Assembly: GCA_030686995.1 (NCBI GenBank)
Contig: CM060680.1
Coordinates: 84,627,104-84,691,103 of the forward strand
DNA length: 64,000 bases
DNA from: Artemisia argyi
Taxonomy: Eukaryota; Streptophyta; Magnoliopsida; Asterales; Asteraceae
Direction of reading: 5' to 3'
In this document: positions 36,038 through 49,280 of the stretch, piece after piece
How the letters are laid out: each line of letters opens with the position of its first letter
Position numbering within the stretch: position 1 is the stretch's first letter
The notes under the pieces: model-generated
What the model was told of the DNA's origin: nothing
Seen by the model: only the letters and a program-made list of their open reading frames with translations
Databases searched by the model: none
Made by a program: the position numbers and the translations under genes

Positions 36038-39000
36038 ATGAAGTCAGTTGCTGAATCGATGGGTAAAATTGCTTATTTTGTTTATTATTTACGTTTTGTT
36101 TATTTTTTTGCTTATTTTGTTTCTTATTTTGTTTATTGTATTATTAAGCTATTTTGACCTAATTTTGAATCTGATGCTGATTAGATTAGGTTTGTATTAT
36201 TTTGTAGATTTTTATCTATTGTTGATGATATTATTGTATTATTAAGCTATTTTGACCTAATTCTGAATCTGATGCTGATTAGATTAGGTTTGTACATTTT
36301 TAGGTTTGTTGATGATATTGTTGCTGTTGTTAATTGATCGATATGTGTGACTGTCGTGTTGAGTGTTGAGTTGAGTGTTGAGTTTTTGATTAGATTATAT
36401 TAGGTTTGTAGAGTTTTTGTTTTTGTTATTGTTGCGTTGAGTGTTGAGTGACTGTCGTGTGTTGAGTGACTGTCGTGTGCTGCAAGTGCTTTGAGTGTTG
36501 ATTGACTGTCGTGTGTTGAGTGACTTGCTGAGATGTAATTAGATAGGGACTAGCATACACGTGAGAAGTGTGCATTTGAGTAGAAATACTTTTAATATTA
36601 GGCGTACAAGTTTCTTGAATTTATACAGCTGAGAGATGTATATAGCTGCAAGTATCCTGACACGTTAGAAGTTTTTAGTGTTATTTCAGCTAAAGAGGTT
36701 GAAACTTGTGATACTTTATACTGTTATAGTGATAAATATTGCATCTCAGCTGTAACGTTTGAATTGAGATTGTGAGTTCTGATTGTTAATTGTTATATTT
36801 TATTGTTGATTTAGCTTCTATCGCTGTTAGTGTAATTGTTTTGATCATCTGTTTGGTAGCCTGTAGTTGTTTGATTCAATTTTTAGTTTTAGTAGTTAGA
36901 ATAAGGGGTGTTTGGCTTAACTAGATATTAAGTAGAATATTTGTTTGGTTGCTGATTTGGTATTTCACATAGGTTGCATAAGAGTAGTAATAGATTCTGA
37001 GTGAATCATGTATGATTCTGAGTGAATCATATATGATTCTGAGTGAATCATGTATGATTCTGAGTGAATCATATATGATTCTGAGCTAGTCACTTTCCTT
37101 AGGAAACTTTTGAACCATGTACCTATGAAGTTAAGTGCCTTACCACTAGGCCGTTTGTGATGGTTTTTCCTATATATACTTAGTTATATGCAGTTAAGTT
37201 AGGCGTTCGTGTCATTTAACGGATAAGCACATACAAATGAACGATATGTTTTGTAGATGAAGAATTTCTGTGATATTGTATAACTTGCAGTTTGGTTGCG
37301 TCTTTGTGTTAGGTATCGAAATGTGTACATACTAATTAATGAGATGTTTTAGAGCTTCTGTAGTTTCAAGCTGTTTAGAAATAGTAAATGTTGCACACTG
37401 ATATATGATATGTTCTGAATTGTATGCAATTAGCTTATCGTTTGTGTGGCATATCGATTTGCATATACAAGTAAACGAGATGTTCTGACACTGCTATTAT
37501 GAGTGAATCATATTCTGATTTCATGCAGCCCACAGGCTGCTGAACTTACATCTTTTTAGGGAAATTTATGGTTAAAACTGAGTAGGATTTTAGCTGAATT
37601 GTGTTCTCAGTAGTTTAGAGTGTGATTTGCCCCCAAAATATTGTAGCTTAGAGCTTATTATGTGCAACTTATTGGATTTGATAAGTAGTTGTTTGGACCT
37701 GTTTTCTGACTTGTACAGTTAGGGTTGTTTTCTGACAAGTAGTTGTTTGAGTTTGTATTTGTGTTTTATCAACTGCTTATTGTCAAATGCTTATTTTATT
37801 GATGTATATGATGTATTTTCTTTATAAGTGTATTTTGTCATATATGATTCTGACAAAATCATATATGATTCTATGAGAATCATATATGATTCTGACAAAA
37901 TCATATATGATTCTGACAAAATCATATATGATTCTATGAGAATCATATATGATTCTGACAAAATCATATATGATTCTATGAGAATCATATATGATTGTAT
38001 TAGATTATTTTATGGTTATTAACATTTAAAATTTTTATGCAGGTCGATCAAAAACTTATGCACGTAAGCCTAAAGATAAGATAACAAATGAATCATCTAA
38101 GAAGGCTACGACTTCTGATAAACCAAAGTTAAAAGGTGTCAAACCTAAACCTCAACCTTCTCATGTAAAACAAAAAACTCAACCTCCTCCTGTAAAATCA
38201 ACTAGGTTTAGGTCTGATAAGAAAAGTGAGTCTAAGGATGCGTCTGAAGAAGAGTCTGAAGAAGAGGTTGAAGAAGATAAGAAAAGGGAGTCTAAGGACG
38301 AGTCTGATGAGGTTGAAGAAGACGAGTCTGATGAGGTTGAAGACGATAAGGAAAGTGAGTCTAAGGACGAGTCTGGTGAGGGTGAAGATGTTAAGGATAG
38401 TAGTGAAGATGTTAAGGACGAGTCTGATGAGGGTGAAGAAGGTGAAGATGTTAAGGACGAGGACGAGTCTGATGAGGGTGAAGAAGGTGAAGATGTTAGG
38501 GATGAGGACGAGTCTGATGAGGGTGAAGAAGGTGATGATGAAAGTAGTGAAGGTGAAGAAAGTGAAGAGGAGGCAATTACAAATTATAAATCAAAGGTTG
38601 TAGTGAAGAAAACAAATGTTAAGAAAGTCGTTTCTGAGTCTGACAGCGATTCAAAAGAAAAGAGGGCTAAAAAACAGAAGCGTGTTGCAACAAGTAATAA
38701 ACGAAAGCGTGTTTCTGACTCAGATTCTTTTGTTGAAGAAGAAAAGGTCTCAAAGCCTAAGAAGAAATCTTTGAAAAAGGCTATTGTTGAAGTGAAGTCT
38801 GAGAATGTTTTGAAGCCGAAGGAGCGTGCAGTAAAGGCACAAGAGAAGGTCTTGAAGCCTAAGAAAGTTTTGAAGCCGAAGAAGCTTAAATCAGAACCAA
38901 AGGAGCTTAAGTCAGAACCAATTGAAAAAAAGAAGAAACCTGTTTCCAATGCACAAATTAAGAAGGAAGAGTATCTGAGAAAATTTCCGGCTCTCCTTTC

Positions 39001-42000
39001 TAGGACAGTACCTGCGAGCTTGTTTTTTGCTATTCGTGATGCAAGAGTTGATATGAAATCTTTCTTGGAGGATATCGGGTTTTCTTCACTTGACGGGGTT
39101 AATATAGAGTCAGTGCCTTCTCGTATGGCTGGGTTTGTGGTGGCAAATTTTAATAAACAAACTTACGAGCTTGTGTTGGAGAAGGGGAAGATTCTCGTGA
39201 CTCCTGAGAAAACCCATGAGATTTTAGGAGTCCCTCTTGGTGGAATAAAGTTTTTTGAGTTACCCGAGAGATCTTTGGATGATCCTTTTGTGAATCTGTG
39301 GCTTAAACAATTTCATCCAAAGAAGTATAAAGAAATCAGAGCTAGTGATGTTGCTGGAAAGTTGATCACTGCAACGGAAGTTGACTTTATGTTTAAAGTC
39401 AACTTCCTTACTCTATTTGCCAATGTTATGGCTAAAGCTCATACAATGAAGGCGCTTATAGATTTGACGGTTGTTAGGCGTATTACTGAAGAAATTATCA
39501 TTCTAAACATTGATTGGTGTGATTATATTTACCACTGTCTTAAATACAGTGAAATACCTAAAACGTCTTCAGGCTTCTACAATGGCGCATTGTGCTTCTT
39601 GATTGTAAGTTTTTCCTTTTTTGTTTATAGATTTTGTGATTACTTTTTATGATCTCATTGTGTATTATTTCCTATTAACAGCTCCTGTATTTTGATTCCA
39701 CAAAATTTGAGGGTTTGCCCATTATTCGTTACCGTCCTGCTATCCGAAACTGGAGCTCAAGTTTGATGAATCAACGTCAGAAGCTTGAGATTGAACGAGA
39801 GGAAATAGGTACAATGGAATTGCATGGGGAGTGGAGTGAATCTAAAGTACAAGGTACTGAAGGTTTTTTTGGTGGTAGTGTCAAAGTGAGCCAGGCTCGT
39901 AGTTCTTGTGTGCCTCCTACCGACAAACAGGTTCGACTATTTTCTGTATACTATCTTTTGAATTTTTTGTTTGTACCGAATTAATTAAAATCATGTATGA
40001 TTCTGAGTGAATCATATATGATTCTCCAGAATCATATATGATTCTGAGTGAATCATGTATGATTCTGAGTGAATCAGCTGCGCTAGTCACTTTCCTAAGG
40101 AAACTTTTGAACCGTGTACCTATGAAGTTAAGTGCTTTACCACTAGGCCGTTTGTGATGGTTTTTTCCTATATATACTTAGTTTTTTCCTATTTAACGGA
40201 TAAGCACATACAAATGAACGAGATGTTTTGTAGATGAATAATTTCTGTGATATTTTGAGATGTTGCGTCTTTGTGTTAGGTATCGAAATTTGTACATACT
40301 AATTAATGAGATGTTTTAGAGCTGCTGTAGTTTCAAGGTGTTTAGAAATAGTATATGTTGCACACTGATATATGATATGTTCTGAATTGTATGCAATTAG
40401 CTTATCGTTTGTGTGGCATATCGATTTGCATATACAAGTAAACGAGATGTTCTGACACTGCTGCTATTATGAGTTGTTTTGATATAGTATAAGTTGCTCA
40501 GATTAGTAAATTATATATTGATATGCGTACTGTCATTATTTAAGGCAGTTTATTCTGAGTGAATCATGTATGATTCTGAGTGAATCATGTATGATTCTGA
40601 GTGAATCATGTATGATTCTGTGTGAATCATGTATGATTTTATTTATTTATTTATTTTTATTATTTTTTTTTGCAGAATGATTAATGAGAAGCTTTCAAGC
40701 ATATCTCGTCAAAAGGTTGAACTTGAAAATCTTCTAAAAAATGCTAATACTGAGTTCCCAAACGACGAAGATGTGCTTGAATTATACAACAAATATGGAG
40801 CTCTTTTCAAGGAAACTGTAGCTCTTGAAGATCTTCATATTGATCATTTTGAGCCACAAGATCGACAAGATGATGATAGCAATGATCATGGCAAGAAAGA
40901 TGTTAATGCTGCTAAGAAAGATGTCGGGGTAGACAAGGTGGTTTCTGAGAATGTTGGGGTAGATAATTTGGTTTCTGAGAATGTTGCTGCTAAGAAAGAT
41001 GATGGTGCCACGAAAGATGCTGAAATTGAGCGAGAGTTGAGTGACGAAGAAGAACCAATATTGAGTCAAGACAGTTTTACGCAGTGGCTCCAAGATAACA
41101 TTGACTGGATTGGAGAGGTGATTGACTGCATTTACGATGCATACTATGATGTATGTATCGGCCAGTTTTTTTAAATACTTTTCTTTTTATTAATCTATTT
41201 AACTATAAATTTGTTTTGATTCAGGAGGAATTCCTAAACTGGCCTCGGGTTGTACATCCGCTTAACACTGATTGTCCTAAGACTCCAGAACGAGTGGTTA
41301 CTCGTTCATCTCCAAAGAAAAGAATTGTTAAGCCATCTTCTTACCTGTCATCTCCATATGAGAATAAGCTGACAAAAGTTATTACTAGGGTTCAAAGGAT
41401 TGAATTTGAGTTGGGCAATAGTTTGTTTGCAATGCAGGGCGATAAGATGTAAGTTCACTGTTTAATTCCCCCTGCCATAATTAGGCATATCTACATAATA
41501 GTGTTCTAATAGTTATTTGATTGTTTCTAGTGTTCAATAAGCCTTTAATACAGTTAATAGATATGTCTTGATCATTAGTTTAGGCATTGAGAGCTTAATT
41601 CTTAGAATCATAGTGTAACTGCCATTTGAGAGGGTGTTTGGATTAATTGAGAATGGTGTGTTCTAGTTGTTTGTGTTAGGTGTATTCTGCAACCTTAGAC
41701 TCATTTAGGGACAGGTAGGATAAAACAAGCTTAGTTTTGCAGGTTACTACATCTAAAGTCAAAATTGCATCAAATAACAATTTCTTTCTTCCTTAGTTGT
41801 TAACTGATCATACTATTCTACTCAGTCAGTGGATTATGTTATTGTGTTTATGTTTGTAGTGCTTAAACCAGTTAAATAAACACTTAGGGTAAGATCTCAG
41901 CTATCAAAATTGAGATTGGTCAAAGTTCTTGTGCAAAATAAAAAGTCAATCCTACATGATTCACTCAGAATCATATATGATTCACTCAGAATCATACATG

Positions 42001-43743
42001 ATTCACACAGAATCATACATGATTCACTCAGAATCATATATGATTCACTCAGAATCATATATGATTCACACAGAATCATATATGCTTCACTCAGAATCAT
42101 ATATGATTCACATATAATCATATAATATGTAATTTAAAATTGCTCTAAGAAAGTTTGCTATAATGATATGTACTTATTCTAATTCACTTTTTTGTTTTTC
42201 TAATTTTATTTAGGGAAACAGTTTTTCAAACTCGTTTTGGTGATCATGAGGTATCAGCTGTAAGAGTGAATATGGAGACATTGGCACCAGGTTTGTGGAT
42301 AGATAACAATGTCGTTGACTGTTGGGGAGCTATATTGAATTATGAAGAATCTATTAAAAAGGATCCAGCACCCAAAAGGCATTTTTTTCCAACTGGTTGT
42401 ATTGTAAGTGTTTTAATTTTTATGCGTAATATGTTTACTTTTATTATCAAGTGTATTTATTTTTACACTTCTTGTTTAATACAGACAGATGCTATGGTGG
42501 AAGGTACTATTGGTAAAAATGAGCAGTGGGATGTATTTTTAACGGAGATTACGGCTCATTTTAAAAATGTCAATGTCCCTAAGTTTCTTGCAGAAATTGA
42601 ATTGGTAATTTCTCATTTCATTTACATATATAATTTTTGAAAGTCTTAATTGGTTTTTTAAGTTTCCTTTTTTTTGTTTTTATAGGCGTTCTTCCCAATT
42701 CAAGTCTCCAATCATTTTTACGTTGTTGTTTTTAACATTAAGAAGCCTGTTTTATCAATGATCATCCTTGATAATTCTCCAGAGACGTATGTCTCAAAGT
42801 ACAAGGGTGCGTGCGATATTCTGGTAAGTATTTTATTAGACAGAGCTCATTAATAATGTTCTTATGATTATGCTTATGATTTTCTAAAATGATATATTAT
42901 TTTCTGATTATTTTTTGTTTCTACTACTGATTATTTAGCAGTAGCATTTAGTGATGTATTTTGTGTTCTCATAGAAATTAAACTGTAGTTGCATCATTAA
43001 GGTTACATTCCTGTTACTTTTGCACTAAAGTTACCCGATTAGACCCATTGTTTAGCAGCCATTCCTGTCTTAGTAGTGCCTTTTCCATATCAGTGTTTAG
43101 TTGTTGCTTTCTAGCTTGTTTGAAGCTCTTGTTCTAGGACTGTTGTTACCCCTGCCATCAGATCTGTCCCTATAGCTCCAGTTCATAAGTCCATATATGA
43201 TTATGTGTGAATCATATATGATTCTGTGTGAATCATATATGATTCTGGAGAATCATAGTATATTTGATCGTTTATTAACGTATTTTTTGTTTTTCTTTTT
43301 TGTAGAAGGACTTTTTTTCCAGGTTTCTGCTGCTACATCAACATCCAAAAACTGATGACGTTGTAAATGTTAAACCACGGGTTCTTCAGCTGAAATGGAA
43401 AACTAAAAACAACCATTCTGACTGTGGAGTTTTTGCAATGATCCATATGGAGTCCTATTTTGGTGAAATTGCAGCAAAATGGGATGTTGGTTTGTGTAAA
43501 GAATCGGAGAAGCAAGTGTTGTTGTTGAGGCGAATGAGGTTCAAAATTGCCACCAAGATTCTCTTGCATAAGTTGAATTTGCATTCGCAAAAGATGTATG
43601 ATTTGGCTTTCAAGTTCCAGTCAGATATAGATGAACAAACAAGGATCTCGATTATTGTGAAGGCAATCAGGAACAGGGCTGCTCGTGATCCAGGAAAAGA
43701 TGTTCATAAAGAAAATGTTCTTAAGAATGATGTTGATAAATAG
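36038..43743 (+). CDS. ULP1/SENP-like cysteine protease gene of the MULE (9 exons)
   Basis: Proposed exons: 36,038-36,062; 38,043-39,604; 39,682-39,930; 40,689-41,150; 41,225-41,448; 42,214-42,403; 42,485-42,604; 42,686-42,823; 43,306-43,743. All introns are GT-AG, phases agree, and the joined length is 3,408 nt (1,135 residues). The acceptor at 40,688 is a choice: the stronger-looking one at 40,675 gives an immediate stop in phase. The N-terminal third is an acidic/basic low-complexity region with repeated DESDEGEE units and Lys-rich segments. The C-terminus is a C48 peptidase fold: His954 (VSNHF), Asp973 (ILDN) and Cys1030 (SDCGVFAM). The usual oxyanion-hole Gln six residues before Cys is Lys, as I recall for other transposon-borne ULP1 proteins. 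Family members cleave SUMO or similar modifiers; here the role in transposition is unknown. Introns 1, 3, 5 and 8 carry GAATCATATATGATTC arrays. Confidence 0.75.
36991..37086. repeat. Palindrome array 1 (ULP1 intron 1)
   Basis: Four units of GAATCATATATGATTC or GAATCATGTATGATTC separated by TGAGT. The array sits at the left edge of the block duplicated in intron 3. Confidence 0.9.
37087..37503 (+). repeat. Intron 1 copy of a ~400-bp block shared with intron 3
   Basis: From GCTAGTCACTTTCCT to GACACTGCTATTATGAG this aligns with 40,079-40,472 at high identity with a few small deletions. In both places it follows a palindrome array with the TGAGT spacer. Confidence 0.85.
37839..37997. repeat. 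Palindrome array 2 (ULP1 intron 1)
   Basis: Eight ATCATATATGAT cores with alternating spacers TCTGACAAA and TCTATGAGA, so the repeat unit here is a two-spacer higher-order form. It lies about 45 bases before the exon 2 acceptor. Confidence 0.9.
38226..38570 (+). repeat. Acidic coding minisatellite in ULP1 exon 2
   Basis: Degenerate 24-45-base units code for KDESDEGEEGEDV-like peptides. The stretch is open in the gene frame; the Arg/Lys-rich frame on the same strand is a shadow. Confidence 0.8.
39989..40078. repeat. Palindrome array 3 (ULP1 intron 3)
   Basis: Four units, two with the GTAT core variant, spacer TGAGT, then the shared block from 40,079. Starts about 60 bases after the exon 3 donor. 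Confidence 0.9.
40079..40472 (+). repeat. Intron 3 copy of the block shared with intron 1
   Basis: Parallel to 37,087-37,503; it has lost short segments near 40,185 and 40,257. The duplication moved with its flanking palindrome array. Confidence 0.85.
40553..40640. repeat. Palindrome array 4 (ULP1 intron 3)
   Basis: Four units with the GAATCATGTATGATTC form and TGAGT or TGTGT spacers, ending about 35 bases before the exon 4 acceptor. Confidence 0.9.
41953..42122. repeat. Palindrome array 5 (ULP1 intron 5)
   Basis: About eight units with ACTCA or ACACA spacers, the reverse of the TGAGT spacers, so this array is in the opposite orientation. One unit has GCTTC at the end and some have the ATACAT core. 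Confidence 0.9.
43191..43256. repeat. Palindrome array 6 (ULP1 intron 8)
   Basis: Three to four units with TGTGT and TGGA spacers, ending about 50 bases before the final exon. Confidence 0.85.
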
Positions 43744-43952
43744 ATGTCATTAAGAGATTGAAAACTGATGTCGTTAACTGATGCTATTTGTATATTTTGA
43801 AAACTGATTGTATGATGTCGTTAACTGATGCTATTTGTATATTTTGAAAACTGATGGAAGTATATGAAATGGTAAATTGATGCTATATTGATGTTTTAAA
43901 TTTTCTGATGGTATTTAGGTGCATCTCTTATTTTTAATAACATATATATTTT

Positions 43953-44037
43953 CCAGAATCATATATGATTCTGGAGAATCATATATGATTCTGTGTGAAT
44001 CATATATGATTCTGGAGAATCATATATGATTCTGAAG
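43953..44037. repeat. Palindrome array 7 (between the two genes)
   Basis: Four exact GAATCATATATGATTC units with TGGA and TGTGT spacers, about 210 bases after the ULP1 stop codon. It may fall in the 3' untranslated region. Confidence 0.9.
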
Positions 44038-44445
44038 ACTTTTTCTTAATATATATGGCACAAAACGTAGACGAAACCAACCACAAGAGTTTGGTTGATG
44101 CAATTAAATTAACATTTAATCCACTTCATGACACAAGAATGAAAAATAAAAATAAGTCCAAAACCAACATGTCTAAATCTAGTTCATTTTGGATTTTGTA
44201 CAAAAAACAAATCTGCTTTATTGTTTAAATTAAGTGTTTTCATACATACTAAGCGCGGAAAAGGGATAATGTTGGATTATATGAAATTTTGCAAGTTCTA
44301 AAGTTCTAAAAATAGAGTATGAACAGAATCATGTGAAAATGAGTTCGAAATATGACTTTTATGATTGCAAAGGTGAATGTTGATGGAACAAAAGATCCAA
44401 ATATGCATGCCTTACTCATAAAAATACTACATGATGAAACAAAAG

Positions 44446-44540
44446 AATCATATATGTGTTTAAAGTGGGGAATCATATATGATTCTGGAGAATCATATAT
44501 AACCATATATGATTCTCCAGAATCATATATGATTCTGGAC
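44446..44540. repeat. Palindrome array 8 (between the two genes)
   Basis: About four units, one broken (ATATATAACCATATATG), with TGGA / TCCA spacers. It lies 130 bases beyond the transposase stop, on the 3' side of both genes. Confidence 0.85.
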
Positions 44541-45429
44541 CAAAGTTGTCCTTGTCTCAAATTCTCAAAACCTGAACCAAATTTAAATTGTTTCATATAA
44601 GATTTAAAGTGCAATAAACAAATTTTTCCAACAGTGCAATAATAATAAACAAATTTAAAGAAATTGTTATTCAAGAAGCGTTAGTCGCTTTTTCAGTTGC
44701 GACATTTCTTGTTTGTTGTACACCTGCATCAGTTCCACCATTTTGTGCAGCAGCAACTCTCGCAAGTTTTGCAATATACTTTAGACTTTTTGGACATGTC
44801 GACTTTGTGTGCTTGTTAGTATTCTCACCACAGTATCCACATTTCCTTTTCCACTTAGATGATTCTTCAAGTGCTATTTCTCTTGCACTCTTTCTATGTT
44901 CTTCTTTAGACCAACCTTTGGTTTTAGCTCTGGATGGATTGTTGACCACTTGTTTCTCAGGTTTCTTAACTGCATATACATCCTCAAGCACATTCTCAAT
45001 TTCTTTTTTCCATGAAGGAGGTTTAGGCGCTTCATCCTCAATTCCTTTCTTGATTGATTTCAATTGTTCCACAAACTTCCCTAACTTTCCTTCATCTTTA
45101 CCCAACAAATATAGACACTCGTCTACCACGAACGTAGCCTCATTTGTTAATTTCTCAACCGGTATATTCTTTTCACCATACCTATTTGTCATTCTTCTCA
45201 ATGCAGGTGCTATTATGTCCCTCCTCCAACGCCTCAAGATGTACTTTTCCGGAATCATTTGAACATCACGGTTCTTCAAAGCGCAGAATGCATGTCTACA
45301 TAAAAATCCAAATCGAAGAAAATGCCTACAAGTACATTCCACTGACCCGTCTTCAAGAGAACGTATAACCTTATTACAGAAAAGAAAGGGAAGAAAATTA
45401 GAACCTATATTATTCATTAACAAATAATG

Positions 45430-45487
45430 CTCAGAATCATATATGATTATGTAGAATCATATATGATTCTGTAGAATCATATATGCA
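45430..45487. repeat. Palindrome array 9 (last transposase intron)
   Basis: Three units with TGTA spacers filling much of the 129-bp intron 45,370-45,498. Confidence 0.9.
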
Positions 45488-46157
45488 AGTAAATTTACCT
45501 TGTATTCTACTACTTTTTCACATTCCTGCACTTGTTCTTCTCCTTTTTCTTTATAAAGTGTCCTATAAGCAGCCGCATTTCTATCTCTAATCCTAAGCAT
45601 CTCACAGCCCTCTTCCGTTCTAAACTCTTCTATTGTGCAATTCCAACAAGCTTCCTTTAATTCCTTTTGAACAAGCAGAAACATTGTTCTTGTGTATACT
45701 TTAGATGCATGACGTTCCATACTCAATTGTGTAGAAAATTTTGGAGCTGAGTCATATGTGTTAAAGTCCATTTGTTCTTGCCGATACCTTTGCCTCTCCA
45801 TTGCAGATTCGAAGCACATCATGAAATGAACCAATGTTGATCCGTGATTTGTGATTTGTGAAATTTTTGAAGAATGCGTTTTCACTCTCAGACCTTGAAG
45901 TAGTTCTCATTAATCCAAACAGTGGTGAGTCAATAAAATACGCTGGTATCCACATTGCTCGAAGTCCAAACATCTTCTTCATCCATTTGTGGTCTTGCAA
46001 TTCAAAATCTTCAATCAATTTTGCCCATTTTTCTTCAAACTTCAACGGTTCAATGAACATATTCCACATAATCTTGTTCAAACGCTTTTTGAAATCAGTT
46101 TCATCATATATTTCTTTACAAATCTGTAAAAAAAAATTATGTTATTCAGTTGATTCT

Positions 46158-46236
46158 TCAAAAATCATATATGATTCTATGAGAATCATATAAAGAATCA
46201 TATATGATTCTCATAGAATCATATATGATTCTATGC
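46158..46236. repeat. Palindrome array 10 (transposase intron)
   Basis: Four units, one truncated, with TATGA / TCATA spacers, in the intron 46,124-46,265. A single half unit (AATCATATATGA) also sits in the 87-bp intron near 46,588. Confidence 0.9.
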
Positions 46237-47449
46237 ATAGTCAGTGTTTGGATTCAGTAAAATACCTTTCCTGGAATTTTTTGTGAGATATGCCACATGC
46301 ATAGTCTGTGTTTGGAATCAGTAAGTACAGCTTCAATTGCTAACTTTATGGCTCCATCTTGATCCGTTACAATCATTTTTGGTTGTTTCCCATGTGCCTT
46401 CATGAATGATTTCAGTAGCCATGTGTAAGCTTCTGTATTTTCTCTTAGAAGCATTCCCACACCAAAAGTCACACACTTTTTATGATTATCTACCCCGGTG
46501 AATGGAACAAACACCATTTCGTATCTGAATATCGTCAGTTTCACAAAATTATTTCAAGAATAGAATCAAGAGTTTCATATCTCACATAATCATATATGAA
46601 AAGTTACTTACTTGTTAGTTCTATATGTTGCATCAAATGACACTACATCTCCAAATTCCTTATAGTTGCATTTGGCAACTTCATCCGCCCAAAAAAGTGC
46701 AACCAACTCACTTTTTTCAACCATATAATGAAATGTAAAGTTCGGCACATAATTCTGTCGATTTTCCATTTTGTTTATCAGCATTTGCGCGTCACTTTCA
46801 CCTATACATACATTTATATCCCTTTGATGATTCTTGAAATCACTGCTTGTGCCATGAACATATTGATAACCACCTTTAATACCACATAACAAACGGTGTG
46901 CCTTTGTTGCACCAAGTTTCATATTTGAAGATTTCACAACGAACACCTTTTCCGCTTGAGTCATCTTCCTTTGTTTTTTTGTTAGATGCTGATACTCTTT
47001 TGGAATCATTAAATGATTGTGCTTAGAATGCAATTTATGAACTACATATTTTCCAGAAACCTCATCCAAAGTTATTAATACTCGCGCGATACAACCTGTT
47101 ACCCGTTGTCTTGTATTTCTTACTTTCTTGTCACTGTTTTCAGGATCCAATGTGTTTATATTTATCTCTTTTGGAATCTCTTGCCTATTACACATAAGGT
47201 ACTTACTTTTTACCAAACCACTTCTTGTATTTTTTTGCGCCGATTTTTTAACTTCAAATCCTGCTACTTCAGCATATTTGTTATACATTTCAACGCATTC
47301 CTCTATCGTATTATACTTTTTCCCCTCAACAGGTATATAAATATCATCAACTACTGGTTCCCAAGTAACAGATCCCCCGGGAGTTTCTTCATGTGCGTAT
47401 AAAGTTGGCCTTGGTGTTGTCACAGATGCTGAAATATAGTATTTTCATT

Positions 47450-47615
47450 AGAATCAGATATGATTTATGAAGAATCATATATGATTCTTGAAGAATCATA
47501 TATGATTCTTGAAGAATCATATATGATTGTTTTTTTTTTTTATTTACAAAAAGTATAAACCAGATTCCCAAATAGAATCATATATGATTAAACAATAATC
47601 ATATATGATTCAACA
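47450..47615. repeat. Palindrome array 11 (transposase intron)
   Basis: Four units with TTGAA spacers (47,450-47,530), then two AT-rich variants (47,574-47,615) after a poly-T run, in the intron 47,429-47,668. Confidence 0.9.
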
Positions 47616-47863
47616 ATAATCTATTAATAAGATTAAAAAGCAAAAAAAAAAAGTTAAATCAATATTACCTTGAATAACAGCAATATTTTCTTCTTCCACA
47701 TCAGCATCTACCAATATTTCATCAATATTTTCTTCTTCCACGTCAGCAATATTTTCTTCTTCCACATCAGCATCCACCAATAGTTCAGCTTCATTCATAA
47801 CCTCATCATCCAACATAACGATCTGAGATTCTGTTTTTTAAGAAAATCGCATGTTATTTTATT

Positions 47864-48462
<599 letters not shown>

Positions 48463-48464
<2 letters not shown>

Positions 48465-48722
48465 ATTTACATTACAACGATCAAATACTCTTTATTTTCT
48501 GAATAGAATCATATATGATTCTCCAGAATCATATATGATTCCACAAGAATCATATATGATTCTGTTACAGATAAAACAGAATTTATTCATACCTTCATAT
48601 CTGATCTACATTTCATATAAGCTTAAAAAGCAAAAAAAATAAGCTGATTTACATTTCATATCTGATCTACTATAAAAACAAAAAAAACAGAAACACAGAA
48701 GCTACCATATCTGATTCTACTA
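48463..48722. repeat. Duplicated 260-bp block, copy 2, with palindrome array 12b
   Basis: Second copy; palindrome units at 48,505-48,563. The near-perfect identity points to a recent event inside the intron. A partial third copy of its first 40 bases follows the (GT)n at 48,321. Confidence 0.9.
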
Positions 48723-48737
48723 TATATATATTCATAC

Positions 48738-49077
48738 CTTCATCCACATCAGCATCCACCATACCTTCTTCCACATCAGCATCCACCGTACCTTCTTCCA
48801 TATCTGATTCGACGGTTGTGAATGACGACTGTTGGGGATGACGACGGTTGGGGATGACGACGGTTGTATATGGCGACGGTTGGGGATGAAGATTGGGTAG
48901 GTTTTCGACTGGGGATGACGATTGGGGAGTTGCTGAAGGGTTGGAGATGACGGTTGGAGGTGGTGAACGGTTGGAGATGACGGTGGAGGTGGTGGACGGT
49001 TGGAGGTGGACGGTGGAGGTGGAGGTGGAGGTGGAGGTGGGGAACGCATCTTTGGAGAAGAGGGTAAAAAAACACAC
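48738..49077 (-). other. Transposase 5' leader with poly-Pro-coding GGTGGA repeats
   Basis: CCACCT-type triplet repeats (48,960-49,050) allow long frames rich in Pro or Ser/Thr. The exon model starts at the ATG at 48,801, whose frame fits the downstream exons. The upstream ATG at 49,049 opens a different frame (MRSPPPP) that does not join the transposase, so this stretch is more likely leader or promoter. Confidence 0.45.
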
Positions 49078-49094
49078 TGGTGTGTGTGTTTTTT

Positions 49095-49280
49095 TTTTGA
49101 AGAATGATGTTAATGAATTTTTTTTTATTATGTAATTGCCTTTTTTGCCCCTCTAGTGTAAATATTACATCTAATCTAGCCATTGGATCAAATTAGATTG
49201 TATGGTTATGATTTGTTGATTGGATCTATGGCAAGGAGGGGTTCTTCATGGATCTCAACTCCCCTTAAGGAATCCCTTTG
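49095..49280 (-). repeat. Right terminal inverted repeat of the MULE (degenerate)
   Basis: On the minus strand: GGGATTCCTTAAGGGGAG, GAGATCCATGAAG, ATAGATCCAATC, GGCTAGATTAGATG and GGGGCAAAAAAGGC, in the same order as the left end. Confidence 0.5.

Noticed and set aside
37791..38022. Frames of repeated ESYMIL / IIYDS peptides
   Set aside because: Translations of the palindrome arrays, which lie in introns; the same artefact appears at 41,897-42,125 and 47,389-47,571.
38226..38603. 125-codon Lys/Arg/Met-rich frame
   Set aside because: A shadow of the acidic coding repeat of ULP1 exon 2, whose frame joins the flanking exons correctly.
36038..43743. ULP1-like gene as an ordinary host SUMO protease
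   Set aside because: It lies between MULE terminal repeats, is convergent with a MULE transposase and shares its intronic repeats, so it is the element's own gene.
48670..49183. Pro-rich and Ser/Thr-rich minus frames as a separate gene
   Set aside because: They arise from GGTGGA triplet repeats; only the short frame from 48,801 joins the transposase exons in phase.
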